A DNA stretch of 64,000 nt. Source: an uncultured Bacteroidaceae bacterium. GTDB taxonomy: Bacteria > Bacteroidota > Bacteroidia > Bacteroidales > Bacteroidaceae. Below, piece after piece: positions 1-8,297 of this stretch. A program made the translations under genes and the position numbers. The DNA is taken from NCBI GenBank assembly GCA_934394435.1, contig CAKRRN010000006.1, positions 22,233 to 86,232 on the forward strand, written 5' to 3'. Positions within the stretch are counted from its first letter, which is position 1; every line of letters begins with the position of its first letter. The notes beneath the pieces are model-generated. The model had not been told where the DNA came from. It made no database searches and worked only from the letters and a program-made list of their open reading frames with translations.

Positions 1-13
1 TGATTACAGAGTG

Positions 14-21
14 CAAAGATA
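14..21 (-). promoter_or_regulatory. Putative -7 box of a gene lying left of the window
   Basis: The minus strand reads TATCTTTG here, a match to the Bacteroidota -7 consensus TAnnTTTG. It points out of the window to the left, so the gene it would serve is not visible. No clear TTTG -33 box is seen. Confidence 0.4.
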
Positions 22-316
22 AAAAGAATTCTTGAAAATCAAGAAATAACTAGTTGCTTAAAAATAGCAGGAGAGGCTCTGTTCTTTGTTCGGGATGCGT
101 TCGGGCTTTGTTCGGGATGCGGATACGAAGAGAGGTATGGTCAACGAAAATTCGGCCTGGGGAAAAGAAGAGTATTTTCTGGGATGGAGTGGATTATGGC
201 TCACTCGATAAACCTGGGGCGGGAGTTTCAGACACAGTTCACAGGCATAACCTGTACTTATAAGCCTGCTTGCTTGTCTGTACAAAGGTTATAATAAAAT
301 CCATACGAAACGGCTC
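22..316. other. Intergenic stretch with a repeated GTTCGGGATGC motif
   Basis: No convincing gene is seen here. Two overlapping ORFs of about 70 codons on opposite strands have no recognisable family features. The stretch holds GTTCGGGATGC twice (88-98 and 110-120). The longer 15-mer at 88-102 occurs in reverse complement at 14942-14956. Confidence 0.5.
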
Positions 317-560
317 GATTTATTTTCATAGTTAGAGAAAAATATTTTCCCAGTTAGGAAAAGAAAAAAGAACTATTATAATCGTCTACCATTACCGTTT
401 TACAACGGTGCGTCTACCTTTTTACTGATTATAGGGTGAGAAACCGTATCTACGGAAGTCAATAAAAAGTCTTTCTAAAAAGTAATACTATAATACTTGC
501 CCATTTAATACTATATTCAATGGGCATTTAACACGTATTACTTGGTCATTGAATACTATA
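317..560 (-). repeat. Interspersed repeat copy A: 22-nt array plus conserved tail
   Basis: Read on the minus strand, this begins with about four units of 22-23 nt (roughly 475-560) starting AAGTA or GAGTA and ending near GACC, GCCC or GGGC. It continues into a tail containing TATTACTTTTTAGA, CCGTAGATACG, CAGTAAAAAGGTAGACGC and CCTAACTGGGAAAATATTT. The same tail follows the arrays at 44779 and 63747 on the plus strand. The right boundary is set by the array and the left one by where similarity to the 63.7 kb copy ends. No coding capacity is seen. Confidence 0.8.
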
Positions 561-707
561 TTACTCCATCCATCCTTACTCTTGTGTGAAAAGGATTTCC
601 TCTCTATTATCCTATCTTTACTAAATTTCTGCCGAACCAAGATTATATGCCTAATCCTTTGGATTATCGGGGAGCCGTAAGTTGCCTCTCATTTTTTTGC
701 AAAAATA

Positions 708-740
708 TCCCCCTCTGGAGTGGAGTCTTCAGAGGGGGGA
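708..740 (-). terminator. Rho-independent terminator of tkt-rpiB
   Basis: CCCCCTCTG (709-717) pairs with CAGAGGGGG (730-738). On the minus strand the stem is followed by ATATTTTTGC, a short U-rich tract. It lies about 30 nt past the rpiB stop codon. Confidence 0.75.
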
Positions 741-769
741 TGGCATGTATCTTTTTTTCTTGATGAATT

Positions 770-1210
770 TTAGTCCTTGCAGGGAATTTTCTCAATACGT
801 CGGATGTGACGTCCACCCTCAAAGGGGGTGGCAAGAAATTCGTTCATGATGCTGTCTGCTTCGCTCTCTGAGAGGAAACGACCTGGCATGACCAGTACGT
901 TGGCATCGTTGTGCTGGCGTGCCAAATGTGCTATCTGGGGTCTCCAGCACAAGGCTGCGCGCACCTGTTGGTGCTTGTTGAGTGTCATGCTGATGCCCTC
1001 ACCGCTTCCGCATACAGCAAATCCTATGCTGACTTCACCTGTATCAATAGCTTTGCCAAGTGCGTGACCGAAGTCGGGATAGTCACAGCTCTCCTCGCTA
1101 TGGGTACCATAGTCAACATATTCTATCTGGCGTGATGTGAGATAGACCTTGATGTGCTCCTTGAGGGCAAAGCCCGCATGGTCGCTGGCCAATCCGATTT
1201 TCTTTGTCAT
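770..1210 (-). CDS. rpiB: Ribose-5-phosphate isomerase B
   Basis: The 146-residue product should interconvert ribose 5-phosphate and ribulose 5-phosphate in the cytosolic non-oxidative pentose phosphate pathway. Length and sequence fit the RpiB/LacAB family: an N-terminal ASDHAGFALKE segment, the active-site Cys in VCGSGEGISM, and RQHNDANVLVMPGR with the family His. The start ATG overlaps the stop of the upstream transketolase gene by 4 nt, so the two are probably translationally coupled and act in the same pathway. A terminator follows at 708-740. LacA/LacB galactose-6-phosphate isomerase is a related possibility, but the pairing with transketolase favours RpiB. Confidence 0.93.
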   Translation of the reverse strand: MTKKIGLASDHAGFALKEHIKVYLTSRQIEYVDYGTHSEESCDYPDFGHALGKAIDTGEVSIGFAVCGSGEGISMTLNKHQQVRAALCWRPQIAHLARQHNDANVLVMPGRFLSESEADSIMNEFLATPFEGGRHIRRIEKIPCKD

Positions 1211-3234
1211 GCTAAAATCTCTTTAACTTGATTGTATACATTTTCAGCGGTGAAGCCCAGCTTCTGGTCAAGCACTTTGTATGGGGCAGAGAAGCCGAAA
1301 CTCTCCAGTCCCCATATGCGGCTTGCTGGGTCGGCACCAATGAGGAAACCGCTCAAGTTGACTGGCAGACCAGCTGTGAGACCAAAAATCTTGCAACCTG
1401 CAGGGATGATGCTCTGCTGGTATTCCGTGCTCTGCTCGCGGAAGAGTCCTTCAGAGGGCACACTAACCACGCGTACCTTGATGCCGTCTTGACGCAGCAG
1501 TCGTGCTCCTGCCACCAGAGTGGATACCTCAGAACCATTACCTAACAGTATAATGTCAAACTTGTCATCGCTTTCTGACACCACGTATGCACCATATCGG
1601 ATGCTTGGGTAGGGGTTGTCCTGAGGGAGGTCTTCGATGGTCTGACGGCTGAGGATGAGGGCACTGGGTGTGTGTGTGTTCTCCATAGCCAGTCGCCAGC
1701 ATTCTACTGTTGCCCGACTATCACCTGGGCGCATTACCAACATGGAGTTACGTCCACTGTGATTCTTTAGCTTCTCCATCAGACGAATCTGCGCTTCTTG
1801 CTCGACAGGCTCATGTGTGGGGCCGTCTTCACCCACGCGGAAGGCATCGTGTGACCAAATGAATTTTACTGGGAGTTCCATCAGAGCAGCCATGCGAATG
1901 GCTGGTTTCATGTAGTCGCTAAACACGAAGAATGTGCCGCAAGCTGAGATTACTCCTCCGTGCAGGGTCATGCCTATGCAGCAACATGCCATGGTGAGCT
2001 CTGCCACACCAGCTTGAAGAAAAGCACCTGAGAAGTCGCCAAACTGAAGTTCATGGGTTTGTTTGAGGAACCCATCCGTTTTATCGGAGTTGCACAAGTC
2101 TGCTGAGGCGCATATCATGTTGGGCACCTGCTGGGCCAGAATACTCAGGCATGCACTTGATGCATTTCGGGTGGCATCGCCAGCCTTGAGTTGTACACGG
2201 TCCCAGTCTATCTGTGGCAAACGACCTGCAAACCAGTCGTCTAACTGAGATGCTTTCTCGGGATGCTTCTCTGCCCAGTTGGCTTCCTCGTCATGACGTA
2301 TCTCTGCCATAGCTTGCAGTTCTTTAAGACGAACGTCATACAGGTTCTGCACTTCGGGAAATACGTGGAATGGGTCATCGGGATTGCCTCCCAAGTTGGT
2401 GATAGTATTGCGGTAAGCATCTCCACCAAGAGGTGCCCCATGTGTCTTACATGTGTGTTCGTAACTGGTGCCGTCAGCTTTCAAGGCTCCCTTGCCCATT
2501 ACGCATTTGCCGATGATGAGTGTGGGCTTGTTCTTTACAGATTTTGCAGTCTCTATAGCCTGACGTATCTGTGCCACGTCATTTCCGTCAATTTCTATTA
2601 CCTCCCATTGCAGGGCGCGGTATTTGGCGGCTGTGTCCTCGTTCATCACCACACGTGTCTCGGTGGAGAGCTGGATATCATTGGCATCATAGAACATGAT
2701 GAGGTTGTCAAGCCCTAATGTACCAGCAATTCGTGCTGCACCCATGCTGATTTCCTCTTGAATACCTCCATCGCTTATGTAGGCATAGATGGTCTCATGA
2801 GCGAATGTGGGGTTACCAGTGTGTGCGGCAAGAAATTTGGCAGCAATGGCTGCACCTACAGCATAGGCGTGTCCTTGGCCCAGCGGGCCAGAGCTATTCT
2901 CGATGCCACGTTCTGGACATACTTCGGGATGCCCAGGGGTTGGGGATCCCCATTGGCGTAGTTGCTGCAGTTCGTCCATACTGAACTTTCCGATAAGGGC
3001 AAGCTGAGCGTAAAGCATTGGAGCCATATGACCTGGATCAAGGAAGAATCGGTCACGTCCCATCCATGTGGGATTCTTTGGGTCAAACTGCAGGTACTCG
3101 CTATAGAGCACGTTAATGAAGTCCGCACCGCCCATAGCACCTCCTGGGTGTCCGCTCTTGGCTTTCTCAACCATAGAGGCAGCAAGGATACGGATGTTGT
3201 CGGCTGCGCGGTTCATTGTCTGAATGCTGTTCAT
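1207..3234 (-). CDS. tkt: Transketolase
   Basis: The 675-residue, thiamine-diphosphate-dependent enzyme moves two-carbon ketol units between sugar phosphates. Visible family marks are the N-terminal SGHPGGAMGGADF, the cofactor-binding region from SDGG to FYDAND near residues 150-185, and GEDGPTHEPVEQ around residue 467, which belongs to the central pyrimidine-binding domain. Length is normal for a full three-domain transketolase. It is the first gene of a tkt-rpiB pair with a 4-nt overlap. A candidate -7 box lies 65 nt upstream, next to four 7-bp tandem repeats. Confidence 0.95.
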   Translation of the reverse strand: MNSIQTMNRAADNIRILAASMVEKAKSGHPGGAMGGADFINVLYSEYLQFDPKNPTWMGRDRFFLDPGHMAPMLYAQLALIGKFSMDELQQLRQWGSPTPGHPEVCPERGIENSSGPLGQGHAYAVGAAIAAKFLAAHTGNPTFAHETIYAYISDGGIQEEISMGAARIAGTLGLDNLIMFYDANDIQLSTETRVVMNEDTAAKYRALQWEVIEIDGNDVAQIRQAIETAKSVKNKPTLIIGKCVMGKGALKADGTSYEHTCKTHGAPLGGDAYRNTITNLGGNPDDPFHVFPEVQNLYDVRLKELQAMAEIRHDEEANWAEKHPEKASQLDDWFAGRLPQIDWDRVQLKAGDATRNASSACLSILAQQVPNMICASADLCNSDKTDGFLKQTHELQFGDFSGAFLQAGVAELTMACCCIGMTLHGGVISACGTFFVFSDYMKPAIRMAALMELPVKFIWSHDAFRVGEDGPTHEPVEQEAQIRLMEKLKNHSGRNSMLVMRPGDSRATVECWRLAMENTHTPSALILSRQTIEDLPQDNPYPSIRYGAYVVSESDDKFDIILLGNGSEVSTLVAGARLLRQDGIKVRVVSVPSEGLFREQSTEYQQSIIPAGCKIFGLTAGLPVNLSGFLIGADPASRIWGLESFGFSAPYKVLDQKLGFTAENVYNQVKEILA

Positions 3235-3298
3235 AGTGCAAATGATGCTTGTTTTCTTTAAAATGGCAAATATTATGCCGTAATTGTTTTTTACGCTA

Positions 3299-3306
3299 CA
3301 AAGTTA
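3299..3306 (-). promoter_or_regulatory. Putative -7 box for tkt-rpiB
   Basis: The minus strand reads TAACTTTG, matching TAnnTTTG, 65 nt before the tkt start. The position expected for a -33 box, about 20 nt further upstream, falls inside the GTGAAAA tandem repeat at 3316-3343. Confidence 0.5.
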
Positions 3307-3315
3307 CTATATTAA

Positions 3316-3343
3316 GTGAAAAGTGAAAAGTGAAAAGTGAAAA
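3316..3343. repeat. Four perfect tandem copies of GTGAAAA
   Basis: The 7-bp unit GTGAAAA is repeated four times without a mismatch, directly upstream of the candidate tkt -7 box and across the expected -33 region. A 7-bp gain or loss would change promoter spacing or sequence. Confidence 0.9.
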
Positions 3344-3448
3344 GTTTGTTGCAGTAGTGCTTTTTTGCTACTATTTCCTTGGGTCATCGCTCTGAGACAA
3401 ACGATGAAATTTCAGCTCAGACGCATGCTCACGCCTTATTGGCTATTC

Positions 3449-4237
3449 TCATTTTAGAGCTTTGGGAAGAGAACGGAATTTATATCCCCTATGTTGTAGT
3501 TCATCTATCAGCATGTTGAGATAGGTGGTGTAAAACTTATCTTCTCTCTCTGGGGAGGTACCTGCATGAAACAGCATCAGATGTCCGTTCAGCCCCTCCT
3601 GTTCTTCCTTTGCCAAAATGGTTTGGTAGATATTTTCTGAAGATCGGTAATTTTTCATAGATGGGATGGTATAGTCGGCATTGCTGGCAGTACCGCTTGT
3701 GAAGTTGACCAGAATGAGTCCCATATCTTTTGCCCATTGAGAGATGGTGTCGTTGTAATGTTCGTAGGGAGGCATGAAGTAGGGTGCATTACTAATGCTG
3801 ATACCATAGGGCGAAAGCTTCTCATAGCTGAGGCGTATGTCAGCTTCAAAATCCTCACGACTTACAATGGTGCTATCGGGGTTGTCCCAGGTGCTGTACA
3901 AGGGATGGCTATAGCTGTGACTTCCTACATAATGACCTTCTTCTTTGATGCGTGCAACATCCTCGGGAAAGCGTTTCAGAAAGGACCCTGTGAGGAAGAA
4001 AGCTCCTTTGATGTGGTGAGCCTTGAGTGTCCGAAGTATGGGTTCTACACCATCGTTTCGGTCTGCAGCGGTGAAGACCAGAGTGAGTTCACGCCGTGAG
4101 GTGTCGCCTCTCACTATTCCACCTTTATAAATGATGGGGGCACGCTTGCGTGCCTGACCACCATAGGGTAGCAGAATTGCAAGCAGACACAGGATGATAA
4201 TATTTCTTGTAGACTTGTGTTTGATGTCAAATAGCAT
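3449..4237 (-). CDS. Polysaccharide deacetylase-like (NodB-type) secreted protein
   Basis: The 262-residue protein has a hydrophobic N-terminal segment (about residues 13-29), so it is probably exported or membrane-anchored. The core resembles carbohydrate esterase family 4: AFFLTGSFLKRFP, then GSHSYSHP with the HxxxH zinc ligands near residue 127, then MPPYEHYN and LFHAGT. The first CE4 motif, which normally carries the Asp-Asp pair of TFDDGP, reads VFTAADRNDG, so the usual aspartates are not both present. Activity on peptidoglycan or another N-acetylated glycan is therefore uncertain. It stands alone between two operons on the same strand, with a 22-nt repeat array just upstream. Confidence 0.75.
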   Translation of the reverse strand: MLFDIKHKSTRNIIILCLLAILLPYGGQARKRAPIIYKGGIVRGDTSRRELTLVFTAADRNDGVEPILRTLKAHHIKGAFFLTGSFLKRFPEDVARIKEEGHYVGSHSYSHPLYSTWDNPDSTIVSREDFEADIRLSYEKLSPYGISISNAPYFMPPYEHYNDTISQWAKDMGLILVNFTSGTASNADYTIPSMKNYRSSENIYQTILAKEEQEGLNGHLMLFHAGTSPEREDKFYTTYLNMLIDELQHRGYKFRSLPKALK

Positions 4238-4272
4238 AGTTCTGTCAGATAATAATTTTGTTATGGTAAAAA

Positions 4273-4360
4273 AAGTATCCTAAGATACATGGCAAAGTAT
4301 CCTAAGATAGTTGGGCAAGTATCCTAAGATACTTTGCAAAGTATCCTAGGATGCTTTAAA
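4273..4360 (+). repeat. 22-nt array B: four AAGTATCC-type palindromic units
   Basis: AAGTATCC begins at 4273, 4295, 4317 and 4339, exactly 22 nt apart. Each unit has the palindrome-like core GTATCCTAAGATAC followed by a short link ending GGCA, GGGC or TGCA; the fourth is the most diverged. The array lies between galK and the deacetylase gene, 36 nt upstream of the deacetylase start. The unit frame is shared with the arrays at 35262 and 44618. Confidence 0.92.
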
Positions 4361-4414
4361 ATGGGGTTCTGCTGACTCTGTGGCAGGAGTGCCCTGGCGA
4401 CTTTCTTAAATGAG

Positions 4415-4456
4415 AGAAGGCTCCCATGGCAGATGTGTCCTGCCGTGGAAGCCTTC
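4415..4456 (-). terminator. Hairpin terminator after galK
   Basis: AAGGCTCCCATGGCAG (4417-4432) pairs with CTGCCGTGGAAGCCTT (4440-4455) except at two positions. It lies 30 nt beyond the galK stop on the minus strand and is followed by a weakly U-rich stretch (TTCTCTCATTT). Confidence 0.6.
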
Positions 4457-4485
4457 TTCGATGCCTCTTCAGGCATGACTTGCAT

Positions 4486-5646
4486 TTAGCAGAGCTTACG
4501 TGCACCGTCACCAATCACCACATCGATGATGATGGGTTCCTTGCCGTACTTCTCTGCGAATTTTTCCTTGGCAACCTTCTTGAAATTGTCTACCAGTTCC
4601 TCGGCTACCAGATTGATGGTGCAACCACCAAAGCCACCGCCCATGATGCGTGAGCCTGTCACACCAGCCTCCTTTGCAATATCGTTGAGATAGTCAAGTT
4701 CCTCGCAACTTACCTCATATTCTTTACTCAGTCCGTAGTGGGTCTCGTACATCATCTTGCCTACCATCTCATAGTCATCGTTCTGCAGGGCATCGCATAC
4801 AGCCAATACACGCTCAACTTCGCCGATGACATAGCGCGCACGCTTGTACTCGTCACCTGTAACCTCGCCTTTTACCTCTTCCAGCATCTCGATGGTGGCA
4901 TCGCGCAAGGACTTAACCTCTGGGTGTTTCTGTCCGATAATCTCTGCCACGTGTTCGCATTGCAGACGACGCTCGTTGTAAGGACTTCCTGCCAGGGTGT
5001 GCTTCACGCAACTGTTTACCAATACGAGTTGGTAGCCTTTTGGGTTCCATGGGAAATACTCATACTCGCCATTGCGACAGTCGAGGCGTAGTAACGAGCC
5101 TTTTTTGCCCAAACAAGAGATAGCCTGGTCCATGATGCCACACATCACTCCGATATACTTGTGCTCGGTGCGCTGTCCTACACGAGCCAGTTCCATACGG
5201 TCAATCTTGTTCTCGCCCCACAGGTCGTTGATGGCAAAGGCGAAGGTGCTCTCCAAAGCTGCGCTTGAGCTCATGCCTGCTCCCAGGGGGACGTCACCAG
5301 CAAAGGCTGTGTTGAAGCCCTCTACGGGAACACCCAGAGCCATCATCTCACGGCAAACACCGAAGATATAGCGTGCCCATGATGCCTTGGGACCCTGCTC
5401 TTCATCGAGCGAGAACTCCGTGTAGTCTTTCAAGTCAATAGAGTAGGCACGTACCTTGCGCGAGCCGTTGGGCTTAATCTCTGCAATAATGCCTTGCTCT
5501 ACAGCACCAGGGAAAACATATCCGTTGTTATAATCAGTGTGCTCACCTATCAGATTGATTCTGCCAGGAGCGGCATAAACCGAACCTGTTGTGCCGTCGA
5601 AATGCTTTACAAAACGGCTTCTTACATCTTCTATTGTCAGTCTCAT
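4486..5646 (-). CDS. galK: Galactokinase
   Basis: The 386-residue GHMP-family kinase phosphorylates galactose at C1, the first committed Leloir step. Seen are the galactokinase signature GRINLIGEHTDYNNGY near residue 28, the ATP-binding loop PLGAGMSSSAALE near residue 120, and the C-terminal GHMP motif GSRIMGGGFGGCTI near residue 335. It is the last gene of galM-transporter-galK, 77 nt after the transporter. No galT (uridylyltransferase) or galE is present in the window, so the rest of the pathway must be elsewhere. Confidence 0.96.
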   Translation of the reverse strand: MRLTIEDVRSRFVKHFDGTTGSVYAAPGRINLIGEHTDYNNGYVFPGAVEQGIIAEIKPNGSRKVRAYSIDLKDYTEFSLDEEQGPKASWARYIFGVCREMMALGVPVEGFNTAFAGDVPLGAGMSSSAALESTFAFAINDLWGENKIDRMELARVGQRTEHKYIGVMCGIMDQAISCLGKKGSLLRLDCRNGEYEYFPWNPKGYQLVLVNSCVKHTLAGSPYNERRLQCEHVAEIIGQKHPEVKSLRDATIEMLEEVKGEVTGDEYKRARYVIGEVERVLAVCDALQNDDYEMVGKMMYETHYGLSKEYEVSCEELDYLNDIAKEAGVTGSRIMGGGFGGCTINLVAEELVDNFKKVAKEKFAEKYGKEPIIIDVVIGDGARKLC

Positions 5647-5723
5647 GGTTGTGTTGTTTTGTTAAAGGAGTCTTGCGTCGCTGCATGAGCAGGACGCAAG
5701 ACTGAGATTATACGATATATGGA

Positions 5724-6983
5724 TTATTCTTCTCTCTTGGAAACTCTGGATCCGATGAGCGCATAGAACAAGATGTAAGCTGCGCAAACCAGAGGAATCA
5801 TGTAGCTGATGAGGTAATTTCCACCAGTAGCGTCCACAACCACAGCCTGCAGTGCTACCATTACAGCGCAACCAAACACCATAGTCATGAAGATACCTGA
5901 AGCGGCGGCAGTGTACTTGCCCAGTCCCTCAACAGCCATGTTGAAGATGCCTCCCCACATTACGGATGTGCAAAGACCTACGCAGATGAAGGCTGCTACG
6001 CCCACGGGTACTTCAACCCAAATGAGAGAAAGGTTTGCCCAGTCTACACCAGGTACCTGTACCTGCCAACTGGTGGGAGCGAACATGCCAAATGCAAGCA
6101 GGACAATGGCTGCTGTAGCCACAGGGCTTACCATAGCACGGCTGGATACCTTTCCGCCGATGCTACCACCTACAGTACGTCCGATAAACATGGCAAACCA
6201 GTAAACGGCGGCAATCAGAGATGCCACACCAGCAGAGCTACCAACGTCGCTAGTCAAGTACTTAATCATGTAGGTAGGAGTACCAACCTCAACGCTCATA
6301 TAGAGGAAAATAGCCAGAGCACCCAGTGCGAAGTGACGGTGAGAGAGTGCACCTTTCACGAGGTCCATGCTCACGGGTTCCTGCTTGGGCTCTTCAATCT
6401 TGGTTGCTGCCAGCACCAGGAAGGCTACCACGAAGATTGCTACTGCTATGTACATGGCAGGAGCGGCATCCACGATAGCTGTCTCCTTGGTAACCTCGCC
6501 AATCAAGGCTCCCAATATAATATAAACTGCCACTGCGGCTGCACTATTGAATGCACCACCAATCTGAATCAGCTGATTGCCGGTGTTACCACCACCGCCA
6601 AGTACATTGAGCAAGGGGTTCACTACGGTGTTGAGCATGCACATGGTGAAACCGCAAATAAATGCGCCTGCCAGATAAATCCACATGCTTTCCATGGTGC
6701 CAGACAACAACTCCAGACCCATGCCTATGATACCAACGATGAGAGCCAGCAAAGCAGTCTTCTTGTAACCAAACTTGACAATGAGCATACCGCTGGGGAT
6801 ACCCATTACCAGATAGGCTATGAAATTGGCATAGTTGCCAATCTGTGACTGAAGCTCACTTGCTCCAAACTGGTTTTGTACGATGACTGCCATGGGTGAA
6901 CACAGATTGGTCACGAAGGCAATCATAGCGAAGAGCGCGATCATCATTATAATCGCAGCCCACTGTTTTGATTTTTGTGCCAT
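5724..6983 (-). CDS. MFS glucose/galactose transporter (FucP/GluP type)
   Basis: The 419-residue protein has about twelve hydrophobic segments, the layout of a major facilitator permease. Its place between galM and galK, and its similarity in outline to the FucP/GluP sugar:proton symporters (N-terminal FVTNLCSPMAVIVQNQFGAS, then GYKKTALLAL), suggest uptake of galactose or glucose across the inner membrane. The start ATG lies 61 nt after the galM stop. Substrate choice rests on gene context, because sugar specificity cannot be read from the sequence. Confidence 0.88.
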   Translation of the reverse strand: MAQKSKQWAAIIMMIALFAMIAFVTNLCSPMAVIVQNQFGASELQSQIGNYANFIAYLVMGIPSGMLIVKFGYKKTALLALIVGIIGMGLELLSGTMESMWIYLAGAFICGFTMCMLNTVVNPLLNVLGGGGNTGNQLIQIGGAFNSAAAVAVYIILGALIGEVTKETAIVDAAPAMYIAVAIFVVAFLVLAATKIEEPKQEPVSMDLVKGALSHRHFALGALAIFLYMSVEVGTPTYMIKYLTSDVGSSAGVASLIAAVYWFAMFIGRTVGGSIGGKVSSRAMVSPVATAAIVLLAFGMFAPTSWQVQVPGVDWANLSLIWVEVPVGVAAFICVGLCTSVMWGGIFNMAVEGLGKYTAAASGIFMTMVFGCAVMVALQAVVVDATGGNYLISYMIPLVCAAYILFYALIGSRVSKREE

Positions 6984-7044
6984 TAGTTTTGCTAAAATTA
7001 TAGATTTTATGAATGATTATTTTCAGGAGAAGTAGCTTCTAGGA

Positions 7045-8127
7045 TTATTCCTCAGTGCTGAACTTATATACTGTCTTCTGCGTGTAAATCTCTCCAGGCT
7101 TTAAGATGACACTGGGGAAATAGGGATGGTTGGGGCTGTCGGGGAAGTGTTGTGCCTCGAAGCAGAGTGCACTGTACTTGCCAAAGGTTGCTCCATGTGT
7201 GCCCTTGAAACCATTGAGCCAGTTGCTGCTGTAGAATTGCACGCCTGGTTCTGTCGTGTACATTTCCATCACACGCCCACTTACAGGTTCTGTGCAACGA
7301 ACCGCGAAACTGAGTTCACCTGGTTCGCGTTTGTTGAGTACATAGCAGTGGTCGTAGCCAGTGCCATTTACTATTTGCTGGTTTGAAGTATCATGGATGC
7401 GTTCGCCCACGGTGTGAGGGGTACGAAAATCAAATGGCGTACCTTCCACTTTTAGAATTTCGCCCGTGGGGATGCTTGTCTCATCAATCGGTAGGAAGAA
7501 ATCTGCGTTGATTAGCAGTTGGCAATTCAATGCTTCTGGAGTAGGGTCGGCTATGCCTGCAAGCGAGAAGAACCCGTGGCTTGTCATGTTGACCACTGTC
7601 TTCTTGTTGGTTGTTCCACGATAGTCAATGATAAGTTCATTGTCTTCGCTCAGACTGTATTTTACTATCATTTGAAGCTCGCCAGGGAAACCTTCCTCAT
7701 AATAGGCGGATACGTATCTCAAAACCAACTCATGTTCATTGATTTGTTCTGCATCCCATACTCTGGCATGAAATCCTGTAGGTCCTCCGTGTAAATGATT
7801 GGGACCGTTGTTCACTGCCAGGCTATATTCTTTACCGTTCATGGTAAATTTTCCCTTGGCAATGCGATTCCCATATCTGCCCACCAATGTACTCAAAAAT
7901 GGTTCTGGGCTTTCTATTACTCCTTTTATACTGTCATGACCTTGGATGACATTGGCCATTTTGCCTTCTTTGTCGGGAACCATGATGGCCACCAATGCAC
8001 CACCGTAGTTGGTGACACTTACCTCCATACCGTTACTGTTGGTAAGAGTGTAGAGGTCGGTCTGTTTACCCTGTACCACAGCCTGAAAGTCTTCTCTCTT
8101 CAGTCCGGAAATCAGTTCTTTGTCCAT
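7045..8127 (-). CDS. galM: Aldose 1-epimerase (mutarotase)
   Basis: The 360-residue enzyme converts beta- to alpha-galactose so that galactokinase can use it. Family marks are NYGGALVAIMVPDKEG near residue 40, GRYGNRIAKGKF near 82, NNGPNHLHGG with a catalytic His near 110, TNKKTVVNMTSHGFFSL near 178, and FEAQHFPDSPNHP near 320, where the catalytic Glu is expected. No signal peptide is obvious, so it is probably cytoplasmic. It is the first gene of the galactose operon and has the best promoter match in the window directly upstream. Confidence 0.94.
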   Translation of the reverse strand: MDKELISGLKREDFQAVVQGKQTDLYTLTNSNGMEVSVTNYGGALVAIMVPDKEGKMANVIQGHDSIKGVIESPEPFLSTLVGRYGNRIAKGKFTMNGKEYSLAVNNGPNHLHGGPTGFHARVWDAEQINEHELVLRYVSAYYEEGFPGELQMIVKYSLSEDNELIIDYRGTTNKKTVVNMTSHGFFSLAGIADPTPEALNCQLLINADFFLPIDETSIPTGEILKVEGTPFDFRTPHTVGERIHDTSNQQIVNGTGYDHCYVLNKREPGELSFAVRCTEPVSGRVMEMYTTEPGVQFYSSNWLNGFKGTHGATFGKYSALCFEAQHFPDSPNHPYFPSVILKPGEIYTQKTVYKFSTEE

Positions 8128-8182
8128 CGGAATATTGTTTAAGTTTGACGTCTTTTATGGCTTTTTCGCCAAATTCCTAATG

Positions 8183-8214
8183 CAAACTTAATAATAAATA
8201 CTGGACTTTCCAAA
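8183..8214 (-). promoter_or_regulatory. Promoter of the galM-transporter-galK operon
   Basis: On the minus strand TTTG (8211-8214), a 20-nt spacer and TAAGTTTG (8183-8190) match the Bacteroidota TTTG-N19-21-TAnnTTTG promoter. The -7 box is 56 nt from the galM start. A second box, TACCTTTG, lies further up at 8239-8246 but has no -33 match. Confidence 0.75.
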
Positions 8215-8297
8215 TAGGAAGACCAAAAAAATGTGGGGCAAAGGTAATTTCACTATTTGTTGTGGTTTGTAAACTCTATGATACTTGTGGTAACGTA

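Noticed and set aside
54..285. Two overlapping short frames on opposite strands
   Set aside because: No recognisable features, and they coincide with a repeated intergenic motif.
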